NCBI RefSeq assembly: GCF_019891175.1
Contig: NZ_CP072600.1
Span: forward strand, 5,084,001-5,148,000
Source: Leptothermofonsia sichuanensis E412
GTDB taxonomy: Bacteria; Cyanobacteriota; Cyanobacteriia; Leptolyngbyales; Leptolyngbyaceae
DNA: 64,000 nt
Direction of reading: 5' to 3'
Positions within the stretch are counted from its first letter, which is position 1, and each line of letters starts with the position of its first letter. Below, piece by piece: positions 28,261-36,116 of the stretch. The position numbers and the translations under genes are program-made. Under the pieces are notes generated by a model that saw only the letters and a list, made by a program, of their open reading frames with translations, made no database searches and was not told where the DNA came from.

Positions 28261-30675
28261 CTACTCCTGATGAAGGGCAGGATCGGGCGATCGCAGGGGG
28301 CGACCCTGTGGGTAGCGTCCCATCTGGTAAAGTCCTGCTGTGCTGGCTGTCGCTGCGATTGCCAGAATGGGTGGCAGCAATGGCACCCACCCTCCCTGGG
28401 TCAGCACACCAAAGCACACCAGATAGAGCACACTAGCAGATACAACCACAACCACGACCATTCGGGAAACAGCCTGATTGAAGGATCTGCTGCGCAGCCA
28501 TACCCACCCGCACAATAGCCCACTAGTGAGAGCCCAGAACCCGATCCAGGCAATGTCTGCGCCCACTGGCCAGACCCACAGCAGCGGACGCTGATCTAAA
28601 ACCGCACTGAGGATTTGACTGGTCATTTCCGCCTGCACCACCACACCTGCCTTCTTGTCAGCCGGACCCGTGCCATAGGGGGTAGACCAGTAATCCCCAA
28701 AGCTTCTGGCAGTCACCCCAATCACCACAATTCGATCCTTAACAGCGTCGGCATTAATTTGCCCACTCAAAACCTGGCTCAGGCTGACCTGGTTCACCGG
28801 GCGGCGGCTTGCCCGGTAATTGAGCAGGATCTGGTGGCCCCAGGCATCAATCCCCTGATAGCCACCTGTGCGGGAGTGGATAGCAGGGAAGACGGTTTTG
28901 CCGAACTGCAAGTTTCCATTCTCCGTAAAGGCAGGCTCAATTCCTTCGGCTGCCAGGTAACGAGCCGCCAGATGCACATTAAAGGCATAGGGCGTGGTGC
29001 AAAGGGAAGCTGGTGGCACGTCCATAAACAACACCTGACGGCGAAGGACCCCATCCGGGTCTTCCAGAAAATCGCTAAACCCGACGCGATCGCCCGGCAC
29101 CTCTGGCGGCGGAGCAATTCCAACCACATTACTGTCCGGGTCACTCACCTTGCAGATGGCAATCAGCTTCCCATCCTGCTTCAGCCGCTCTGCCAGAAAT
29201 GGATGCTCTGGCTTGACCGGGTAATCCCGGTAAATATCCAGCCCAATCACTCGCGGTTGATAGCGGTCCAGTTGTTTGAGTAACTGGCTAAAGGCTCCAT
29301 CCGAAAGGGAACCCCGGTCTGGTTGGGGCTGCTTCTGGATATCCTCATCATCAATGGTGACCACCAGCAAACGAGAATCGGTGCCCTCCTCCGGTCGCAG
29401 CCGCATCAGTTGGTCAAATGCATGGAGTTCGACGGGTTGCAGCCATCCCAGATAGCGAACTCCCGTGATCAGGGCAGTGATGGCAAGACTGGTGGCGATC
29501 GCCCAGCGAAAGGGATGGGAAGGGTGAGGAGAGAGAGGAGAGGGAAGGGAGGGCGGAGCGGAAGGAGATACCCGGTTCCCGATAGCCGGTTCCCGGCTCC
29601 CCGTTAACTCTGCCCACGTTGGCGGCACCTCCGCCGGATTCTGATAGATCACAGGGAGCCAGGTAGCGCAGGGGAACTGGTCTTCGATTGCCTGCAACCG
29701 TTCTCGCGCCTGCCTGACTGCCTGGTAGAGGGGTTCACCGCTGGCAAAGGCTTGCAGGAAGTATTTCAAAAACGCCTGGGCTACCTGATCGGGTACCGGT
29801 TCGCGCATGACGATTACCTGGGGAATGTGCAGATCTGCCAGTTCCCGCGCCAGCCCCAATCCATCGCAGGAGTTGAAGATTGCCAGTTTTAAGCCTCGCT
29901 CCAGGGCTTTTTTAAGCGCATACCTCAACTGGCTGAAAGTCAGGCTGTCGGTTTGATTAATGTAAATTCGTCCAGTTTCCCCATTCTCCTGGCTGGAACT
30001 GTGTCCCGCAAAGAAGAGGATATCCCAGGGATGCTCCCAGAGGCGATCGCTGACCTGCTGACGGGATGGCTCCACCAGCAGCCGCACCGCCGCATCCGGT
30101 AAACTTTCCAGAAGTGCTCGGTCTGCCTGGGTATCAATGCCTTTGCTGTTGCCCAGAATGGCCAGAACGGAAACCGTTCCCGCTGGGGTTGGGATGGGAG
30201 CCACCCGGTCATAGACCGGAGCACTCAGGGCAAGCTCCGTATTGGGATAGCGCTCCAGCAGATCCCAGAGATGCCAGGGGAGTTTTTGCAACGCAGGGTC
30301 GGCAGTTTGCACGATCACCCGGATTGGATCGGAGGGGTGCAGTTTTTCCAGCCATTTTTCCCGCACAGGACGCAGGAATTCTGCCCGGAGCCAGGCATTG
30401 AGGCGATCGCGCAGTTGTTCTGCGGCTTGATGACAGTCCTGCACCAGTGACACATTCTTTTGCTGCCCATCGGGAGCCGAAAGCCGGGAACGCAGCCCCA
30501 GTCCCCGATAGGTTGATTGCCATTGCTGGTAGACCCCCAGCAGCTCAGGCTCAGCCGGTAGCGTTCCTGTGATCTCCGTCGTTGGGCGGGCATTCTCTTC
30601 CCCAACCTGAAGCGTCACAGGGAACCCCTGGGCAAAACTACCTTCACCAATTTTCAGGATGACTAATTTACTCAC
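28261..30675 (-). CDS. CHAT-CHASE2 membrane protein
   Basis: About 804 residues. The N-terminal ~350 residues are a CHAT domain with His225 (FFAGHSSS) and Cys270 (AIFNSCDGLGLA) as the likely caspase-type dyad. A Ser/Pro linker (about 360-388) and a membrane segment (391-410) follow. Then comes a CHASE2 extracytoplasmic sensor domain (about 415-700, LLVVTIDDEDIQ..., FVFMDVPPA-like core, VVIGVTARSFGDYWSTP) and three C-terminal membrane segments. This predicts an external signal read by CHASE2 and an internal protease output. I chose GTG 30675, preceded by GGAGG, over an upstream ATG that adds low-complexity sequence. The linker DNA (29516-29600) resembles the intergenic simple-sequence tracts. 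Confidence 0.9.
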   Translation of the reverse strand: MSKLVILKIGEGSFAQGFPVTLQVGEENARPTTEITGTLPAEPELLGVYQQWQSTYRGLGLRSRLSAPDGQQKNVSLVQDCHQAAEQLRDRLNAWLRAEFLRPVREKWLEKLHPSDPIRVIVQTADPALQKLPWHLWDLLERYPNTELALSAPVYDRVAPIPTPAGTVSVLAILGNSKGIDTQADRALLESLPDAAVRLLVEPSRQQVSDRLWEHPWDILFFAGHSSSQENGETGRIYINQTDSLTFSQLRYALKKALERGLKLAIFNSCDGLGLARELADLHIPQVIVMREPVPDQVAQAFLKYFLQAFASGEPLYQAVRQARERLQAIEDQFPCATWLPVIYQNPAEVPPTWAELTGSREPAIGNRVSPSAPPSLPSPLSPHPSHPFRWAIATSLAITALITGVRYLGWLQPVELHAFDQLMRLRPEEGTDSRLLVVTIDDEDIQKQPQPDRGSLSDGAFSQLLKQLDRYQPRVIGLDIYRDYPVKPEHPFLAERLKQDGKLIAICKVSDPDSNVVGIAPPPEVPGDRVGFSDFLEDPDGVLRRQVLFMDVPPASLCTTPYAFNVHLAARYLAAEGIEPAFTENGNLQFGKTVFPAIHSRTGGYQGIDAWGHQILLNYRASRRPVNQVSLSQVLSGQINADAVKDRIVVIGVTARSFGDYWSTPYGTGPADKKAGVVVQAEMTSQILSAVLDQRPLLWVWPVGADIAWIGFWALTSGLLCGWVWLRSRSFNQAVSRMVVVVVVSASVLYLVCFGVLTQGGWVPLLPPILAIAATASTAGLYQMGRYPQGRPLRSPDPALHQE

Positions 30676-30780
30676 GGTTCCTCCAGGGAGGGGAAAAGGA
30701 AGGGGAGAAAGGCAAAAGGCAGGGGGAAGCGTTGATGAGACGAAAAGGTGAGAGTTTTGATCACTCCTCACTCCTCACTC

Positions 30781-31773
30781 CTAAATCACAAACGCTTCCA
30801 CCACCCTCACTTCACCCAGCGCTACCTGGACACTAAAAACTTCGCCCGGAGTGCCGCTGAATTGTAATTGGATAAAGTTGTCTATTGGTCTTGATTCCGC
30901 TTCCAGGAAAGTGGTTCCGGTTTCATCCAGGACAATCAGTTGGACACCGGCTGGCAGTTGAGGCTGGCTGATAGGGTGTAGCTGTAGTTGAATGTCGATG
31001 GGTGAATCAGAAGTTTCTGCTGTTGTCTGGATCGTAACAATCAGAATGACGGATGTTTCACCCGGTTGCCCTCCCAGATGCAGCAATTTCAGCCGCCGGA
31101 TCCCCGTTTGTACATCCCGGAAGGCGATCGCATCCTCGCCCCGAAAGGCATAGGCGGGAACAAATTCTGGCTGGTTTAGCAAAGAATCGATGGTTTGCCA
31201 GCCCGCTTCAACCACCCCTTCAAACCACTGGCTCAGGTTAATGCGAGGGGCAGGTGTGGGTTGAGGGCTGGGTTGGGCAACGGTGGACTGCCTCAGTTGG
31301 AACAGATGATCAATCAGGTCTTCGGGCGATCGCAACTGGTTCAGAGGCAATTCTTCTACGGCGGCAGTGGGAACAAATCCCAACAGTTTAGCTTCCTGGA
31401 AGTTATCTGCCACTTCCACCACAACATAGCCCACTCGTTCTTGCCAGACTTCAGGTGGAATGGGGCAGGTCTGAGCCTGGGCATCAACTGGGCGGCATTC
31501 CAACTGTCCAATCCCCGGCAGGATCAGGTCAGCCACATCCGCACAGAGGCGCATCACCGGATTCCAACTGTCGCTGGCATCCCGATCAGTGGGAACCCCC
31601 ATCATTTGCAAATAATCATTGACCACCCACACTGCCAGAGTGTTGCGGCGCACCTGTTCAGCTTTGACAGGCGTGGGTTGCGCCCGGGCAAATTGTTCGG
31701 CAATTTCGCGAGCCGCCTGGGCGATCGGCAAAGGTAGCGAAAATTCATCAGTCCCATAGGTACGGTAAGTCAT
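30781..31773 (-). CDS. DUF1822 family protein
   Basis: A 330-residue soluble protein of the cyanobacterial DUF1822 family. N-terminal FSLPLPIAQAAREIAEQFA and LAVWVVNDYLQMMGVPTD are typical. The middle has EVADNFQEAKLLGFVPT and the C-terminal ~110 residues look beta-rich. No catalytic motif, signal peptide or membrane segment is visible. ATG 31773 lies 22 bases after the sigma-like gene stop, with GGAAGGA ahead, so they are co-transcribed. DUF1822 genes commonly accompany such sigma-like factors and CHASE2 or CHAT genes in cyanobacteria. The function is unknown; a regulator of the sigma-like protein is a reasonable guess. Confidence 0.88.
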   Translation of the reverse strand: MTYRTYGTDEFSLPLPIAQAAREIAEQFARAQPTPVKAEQVRRNTLAVWVVNDYLQMMGVPTDRDASDSWNPVMRLCADVADLILPGIGQLECRPVDAQAQTCPIPPEVWQERVGYVVVEVADNFQEAKLLGFVPTAAVEELPLNQLRSPEDLIDHLFQLRQSTVAQPSPQPTPAPRINLSQWFEGVVEAGWQTIDSLLNQPEFVPAYAFRGEDAIAFRDVQTGIRRLKLLHLGGQPGETSVILIVTIQTTAETSDSPIDIQLQLHPISQPQLPAGVQLIVLDETGTTFLEAESRPIDNFIQLQFSGTPGEVFSVQVALGEVRVVEAFVI

Positions 31774-31795
31774 AGTTGGGAGTCCTTCCTGTTCT

Positions 31796-32446
31796 TTAGA
31801 TATATCCTTGTGACTCGCCAAATTTACGCAAACGGGGCATACACTGCCGTTGATAGAAGCTACTCAACGTTGACACAGTTAGTCCAAACTCCTCTGCCAG
31901 TTCCTTCCAACTGGTTTCCGGGGGAAGTCGCCGCAAAATGAGTTCCCGGCAGTTGACCTGGGGATGTCCCTCAATATGGATACGCCGCAGCTCACCGCTG
32001 GCATCTGCCTCTACCCAGGCGCGCACCTCATCCAGAATGGGGGGCACATCGGGTCGGGCAGGCAGACTGTCCACGGGATCAAGCACATCGTTGGCGTCGC
32101 CAGAACGGGAACTGCGAACCTGGGGGGAGACAAGCTGGGCCTGCTGTTTCTGGGTCCTGTGATAAAAGTCTTGCAACCGCCGCCGCAAGTAGTAATTAAG
32201 CCAGGTAGTGACCGTGCTGCGATCCGGGTTATACCGTTCCCCCGTAGCGGCTTCACACAAATTCTGGCAAAAGTAAACCCATGTTTGCTGGAGCGCATCC
32301 TGATAGTAGGGAACATTTTCCTTCCAGAGCTTACCCGACACCATCCGAATAATCTGAGTCATGCGCTTCTGGCGATCGGGACTACCGGCAGGATGCTGAC
32401 AGGCATCCTCCACTAACTGGCGCAACTGTTGGTCCAGGTGACTCAC
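31796..32446 (-). CDS. Sigma-70-like factor (cyanobacterial, atypical)
   Basis: A 216-residue protein resembling ECF/group 3 sigma factors. The N-terminal half has a region-2-like segment (YYQDALQQTWVYFCQNL, STVTTWLNYYLRRRLQDFY). The C-terminal part has a helix-turn-helix like region 4 (SWKELAEEFGLTVSTLSSFYQRQCMPRLRKF). The linker is long and polar. Start GTG 32446 with GAGGG ahead. It is the first gene of a minus-strand unit with DUF1822, CHAT-CHASE2 and DUF928, so it may direct transcription of that unit or of a wider regulon (inference). Core-polymerase binding is not proven from sequence. Confidence 0.8.
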   Translation of the reverse strand: MSHLDQQLRQLVEDACQHPAGSPDRQKRMTQIIRMVSGKLWKENVPYYQDALQQTWVYFCQNLCEAATGERYNPDRSTVTTWLNYYLRRRLQDFYHRTQKQQAQLVSPQVRSSRSGDANDVLDPVDSLPARPDVPPILDEVRAWVEADASGELRRIHIEGHPQVNCRELILRRLPPETSWKELAEEFGLTVSTLSSFYQRQCMPRLRKFGESQGYI

Positions 32447-32686
32447 AATTCCCTCAGAGAAAATGGCTGATTTGTCGTAAGTATTGCGTTTACCTGCACG
32501 TTTGAGAAGTCCCCAGACAGGTAAAGCTTAAAAATGATACCGACTTATAGCGATTTTCAGATGAGTAAGCCGCAATTTCTGGGTGTTGGGTACTGGGTAC
32601 CGGGTATTGGGCGTGGCGGAATCGATTAGTAACCGCTGTAATATCGCTATACGATCTAAAATCGCAAACTCCAAATCCAAAATGAT

Positions 32687-32766
32687 GGCATTGCTGAATC
32701 TGGGGATGAAAAAGATGCTGGATGCCTGAAACTTTGTTTCAAGTCATCCAGCTTTTCAGCAACACC
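32687..32766. mobile_element. MITE-like element, GG..TTGCTGAA family, copy 1
   Basis: An 80-bp element with inverted ends GGCATTGCTGAA and TTCAGCAACACC. It is flanked by a perfect 11-bp direct repeat TCCAAAATGAT (32676-32686 and 32767-32777), a target-site duplication. An internal hairpin (GCTGGATG..GAAAC/GTTTC..CATCCAGC) fills most of it. No coding capacity. The rest of the 470-base spacer holds GGGTACTGGGTACC-like simple sequence at 32580-32615 and no gene. Confidence 0.85.
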
Positions 32767-32797
32767 TCCAAAATGATTGATGGCAGGAGTTGTTTTC

Positions 32798-32821
32798 AAA
32801 AAAAGGTGGGCACTGCCCACC
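32798..32821 (-). terminator. Rho-independent terminator of the ABC exporter gene
   Basis: GGTGGGCA/TGCCCACC is a perfect 8-bp stem around one base (32805-32821), followed on the minus strand by seven T. It is about 95 bases after the ABC exporter stop. Confidence 0.9.
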
Positions 32822-32916
32822 CTTATAGTTGCTCAGGAATCCAAACTTAACAGACCTGCGTATGGGCGGGGTTAACCCGACATCCTGGTCTGACAGGTTC
32901 CGGGGCTACCCCCTAC

Positions 32917-34728
32917 TTATGCCAGCAACTCACCGGTTTCTTGCAGGGAGTGCAGGCGCTGGTAGATGCCACCGTGGGTCAGCAATGCTTCGTGGTTGCC
33001 CACTTCCACAATTCGACCCTGCTCCAGCACCACAATCTTGTCTGCTTCCCGGACTGTACTCAGCCGGTGGGCAATGATGATCAGGGTGCGGGTGCCCAGA
33101 ATGGTACGCATTGCCAGTTGGATCGATCGCTCCGATTCATAGTCCAGGCTGGACGTTGCCTCATCAAACACCAGGACATCGGGTTCCATAATCAACGCGC
33201 GGGCAATCCCGACGCGCTGACGCTGACCACCGGAGAGCCGAACTCCCCGTTCCCCTACCACGGTCGCATATCCTTTTGGCATCTGACGAATAAAATCATC
33301 TGCCTGGGCAATGCGGCAGGCTTCCTTCACCTGCTCAAACGTGGCATTGGGGTTGCCATAGGTCAGGTTATCCAGCAGGGTACCATTGAAGATATCCACT
33401 TCCTGGTGCACGATCGCCAACCGTTTCCGGTAGCCTGCAACATCCAGTCGCCGGATATCCTGACCATCGATTAATATCCCGCCCTGATCTGGCTCGAAGT
33501 AACGGAACAGCAGTTTCACCAGGGTTGACTTTCCCGAACCCGACCGTCCCACCAGGGCGACGGTCTGATAGGGTTCAACCAGCAAATTGACATCTTGCAG
33601 CACAGGGCGCTCCGGATCATACCCAAAGGTCAGGTGAGAGAACTCCACCTTCCCCGTGAACTGATAGGAAGGCACCCTGTCCAGAACCAGATTGCCCGCA
33701 TCCTTGCCACTCGGAAGCTGCATGAACTCATGGAAGTGAATCATGGAGGCATAACGACGGGCTACCATTTCGGTGATATCGCTGATCGGCTCTATTTCGG
33801 CATAGGCCATGCTGGAAACCGTCAGTGTGGTAACGAAATGTCCCAACGAGATCTGACCCTGCACGGTGGCAATCAATGTAAACATCAGCACCAGAAATAC
33901 ACAGGTTTGCACAATTGTGCGCTGCCGCATACCAAGCATGACAAACCCCCGGTGAATCCGGTAATCCAGCACCTTAAATTCGCGGTTGAACCGCTGTTGC
34001 TGGCGGGCTAACTCTGTTGCCTCGGTGGCAAAAGCTTTCACCGTTTTGATGTTGGTGATCACCTCAGATGTTCGGCTTTCGGTATCCTCCATGTACCTGT
34101 CCAGTTTCTTGTCCCGCTCCATCAGCGGTGCCAGCCCTGACAGATTCAACCAGAGAATCACAATGAACGAGACCATCGTTAGCAGTGCAATGCGCCACTC
34201 AATCAGCCAGATGAGGGCAAAAATCCCCACCAGCCGCAGCATCTTGGGAATCATCTGCCCCACCACAATCGGGTAGCTCCACATGTGGTTAGACAATCCT
34301 TTTGCTACCCGTGCCGCAATCCGTCCAGAGTTGTTTTCGTCATAGAACTCCAGGGGCAGGGTCAACACCTTTTCCAGGGATTTACGGGCGTGGTCACGGT
34401 GAGCGCGAAATGCGGTGTCCCAGGTGAACCAGGGTCCCACCCAGGGCTGAATTGGAGCACGTCCAACGGACACCAGACCCACCAGTGTCAACAACACAAT
34501 CAGTGAGAGGGTTGAGGTCTGGGGTTGACCTGTGAAACGGGCAACATGGGCAATCAGACTTTGAAGGGGAGTGTCCAGAGGTTGATGGGATAGAACATTT
34601 AAAATTTGCCCGATCGCGTAGGGAACAAACAAGTCAATAACTTCGAAGGCACTCATCATTGCAATGGTGAACACAGTCACCCGCCAGTACCGGCGGTAAT
34701 AGCGGATGATGTCCTGAAATTTCGCCAT
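32917..34728 (-). CDS. ABC exporter (fused membrane and ATPase domains)
   Basis: A 603-residue half-transporter. An exporter-type membrane domain with six helices occupies residues 1-~320 and a nucleotide-binding domain lies at ~365-600: Walker A GRSGSGKST, signature LSGGQRQR, Walker B VLVFDEATSSLD and switch AHRLSTV. It would work as a dimer in the inner membrane exporting a lipid, peptide or drug; the substrate is unclear. ATG 34728 follows GGAAGGA. A palindromic site and AT-rich promoter-like sequence lie about 85 bases upstream, and a strong terminator follows, so it is a single-gene unit. Confidence 0.93.
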   Translation of the reverse strand: MAKFQDIIRYYRRYWRVTVFTIAMMSAFEVIDLFVPYAIGQILNVLSHQPLDTPLQSLIAHVARFTGQPQTSTLSLIVLLTLVGLVSVGRAPIQPWVGPWFTWDTAFRAHRDHARKSLEKVLTLPLEFYDENNSGRIAARVAKGLSNHMWSYPIVVGQMIPKMLRLVGIFALIWLIEWRIALLTMVSFIVILWLNLSGLAPLMERDKKLDRYMEDTESRTSEVITNIKTVKAFATEATELARQQQRFNREFKVLDYRIHRGFVMLGMRQRTIVQTCVFLVLMFTLIATVQGQISLGHFVTTLTVSSMAYAEIEPISDITEMVARRYASMIHFHEFMQLPSGKDAGNLVLDRVPSYQFTGKVEFSHLTFGYDPERPVLQDVNLLVEPYQTVALVGRSGSGKSTLVKLLFRYFEPDQGGILIDGQDIRRLDVAGYRKRLAIVHQEVDIFNGTLLDNLTYGNPNATFEQVKEACRIAQADDFIRQMPKGYATVVGERGVRLSGGQRQRVGIARALIMEPDVLVFDEATSSLDYESERSIQLAMRTILGTRTLIIIAHRLSTVREADKIVVLEQGRIVEVGNHEALLTHGGIYQRLHSLQETGELLA

Positions 34729-35269
34729 AATTCATCCTTCCAGGGAAAAATTGGCAGTAGAATCACTTGCCAGCGGCTGGTCAGCCTGATTGGGCAACCC
34801 ACCCAGCGATACTACGGAAGTAGTATTGTAATACAAATACAATTCTCCTGGGGAAATTCCAGATGGCTGGGAACTTTCTACGAACACAACGGCTCAATGA
34901 CTTCGTAAGGTTACTGTTAGCCCTGCGTCTGTTTTGTTTTGTCTTGATAAAGTCTCTGTAATTTCCCTGGGCGATCGCCCATATCCTCCGCTAGGCTGGC
35001 AACGACATGCCTGTATTGCTTACAGGCAAAATGGGTGGCATCTCTGTTGTGTAGTTTCTTTTGTGTAGTTTTTTTGGGGAGTTCCCTGAATTTGCGATCG
35101 CCCTGAACAGACTTTTCTCCGGAAGTCCCCTTCCACTTCACGGATAGAGAATTGTCAGGGCAGTCCAGCCCCCTTCCAGGCCATTTTGGGATAGCAGCCC
35201 TGTCACTTGCTATCGCTGCAAGCCTTTATTCGCCAATTTACTCACCGTTCCTGCCCATACGGGGAAATC
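34729..35269. other. Spacer between divergent ABC exporter and PEP-CTERM genes
   Basis: A 541-base spacer. It holds the operator-like palindrome at 34809-34834 and a short tandem repeat TTGTGTAGTTT at 35047-35072. A 74-codon minus frame at 34917-35141 has no good ribosome site and no recognisable features, so I do not call it a gene. Confidence 0.55.
34809..34834. promoter_or_regulatory. Operator-like palindromes upstream of the ABC exporter
   Basis: ATACTAC-GGAA-GTAGTAT (34809-34826) is a perfect 7-bp inverted repeat. It overlaps a second dyad, GTATTGTAATAC (34823-34834), next to TACAAATACAAT. The position about 80-120 bases ahead of the exporter start fits a repressor site. The regulator is unknown. 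Confidence 0.4.
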
Positions 35270-35998
35270 ATGATCAAGTCTGCGCTTAAAACCCTTTTTG
35301 TCACCACCCTGGGAACAACTGCCCTGAGCCTGACTGTGGCTATTGCACCCGGCTACGCCGCCAGAGTGACTTACGACTTTTCTATCGATGTTCCGACTGG
35401 TGATTACACGGGTACTTATAATGGCAGGTTTAGTTTTGACGATTCCCAATTTGCTGGAAGAGATCTTGAATTTGCCGCTCCTTCCACCGAAGCAGGTAGT
35501 CTGACTGTGGAATTTAACTTTCTGGGCAACGTGTTCACGGCTGCCAATGATTTAGACTTTCCTGAATTTCCTCGAGTCTATTTCTTTAATGGAGAACTGC
35601 TGGGACTGAGTTTTCTGGTTATGGCATCTGGCACAAACCCAGGCTTTTTGATTAATCCAAGAACGACGCCTGGATTTGAGGAAGGCTTATATGTCGGCAG
35701 TCCCAATCCCCTTAATGGCACACTTGTTAGTTCCGCTATCCGATATCGGCTTGCTGCCGGGGATCCCGATCCAGAACCCACGCCGACCCCGACTCCGACT
35801 CCGACTCCGACCCCGACTCCGACTCCGACCCCCACTCCCACTCCGTATCCCACTCCCACGCCCGACCCAGACGGACCAGTTGAAGCAATTCCAGAACCGT
35901 CAGAAATTGCAGGTACCCTGCTCGCCCTTGGTCTGCTGGGGCTGGGCTTAAAGATGCGGAGAAAATCAATTTCTGGGATCGATCAACGGGACTCGTGA
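35270..35998 (+). CDS. PEP-CTERM sorting-domain protein
   Basis: A 242-residue exported protein. A signal peptide (residues 1-~30, ends PGYAA) is followed by a beta-rich domain of about 140 residues (VTYDFSIDVPTGDYTGTYNG, FNFLGNVFTA). Then comes a Pro-Thr repeat of about 30 residues and a C-terminal PEP-CTERM signal: IPEPSEIAG, a hydrophobic helix, then KMRRK. PEP-CTERM proteins are processed by exosortase and are linked to extracellular polymers. No exosortase gene is in the window. I chose ATG 35270, which gives a clean signal peptide; the frame opens 63 bases earlier. Confidence 0.85.
   Translation: MIKSALKTLFVTTLGTTALSLTVAIAPGYAARVTYDFSIDVPTGDYTGTYNGRFSFDDSQFAGRDLEFAAPSTEAGSLTVEFNFLGNVFTAANDLDFPEFPRVYFFNGELLGLSFLVMASGTNPGFLINPRTTPGFEEGLYVGSPNPLNGTLVSSAIRYRLAAGDPDPEPTPTPTPTPTPTPTPTPTPTPTPYPTPTPDPDGPVEAIPEPSEIAGTLLALGLLGLGLKMRRKSISGIDQRDS
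35781..35862 (+). repeat. Tandem CCGACT repeat encoding Pro-Thr
   Basis: About 80 bases of 6-bp units (CCGACT, with CCGACC and CCCACT variants) within the PEP-CTERM gene encode roughly 14 Pro-Thr pairs. Such a stretch can change length by slippage in whole codon pairs. It makes an extended, likely glycosylated stalk before the sorting signal. Confidence 0.9.
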
Positions 35999-36024
35999 GT
36001 TATCAGCCGAAAAACTGGGGATTT

Positions 36025-36086
36025 TACCACGGAACACGGAGGGCACAGAGGAGTTGTTCTCTGTTTTCTGTGGTGAGGTTTCAGAT
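36025..36086. repeat. CCACAGAG-family palindrome, copy 3 (inverted)
   Basis: TACCACGGAACACGGAGGGC pairs with CTGTTTTCTGTGGTGAGG. Its reverse complement starts CTGAAACCTCACCACAGA, matching the outer part of the copy at 24462. It lies between the convergent PEP-CTERM and cax genes, followed by a TAACAACTAACAACCCC motif also seen at 21736 and 57320. Confidence 0.7.
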
Positions 36087-36116
36087 AACAACTAACAACC
36101 CCTCTTTTCTCTTCTC

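Noticed and set aside
34917-35141. 74-codon basic minus-strand frame
   Set aside because: Atypical composition, contains the TTGTGTAGTTT tandem repeat, no ribosome site.
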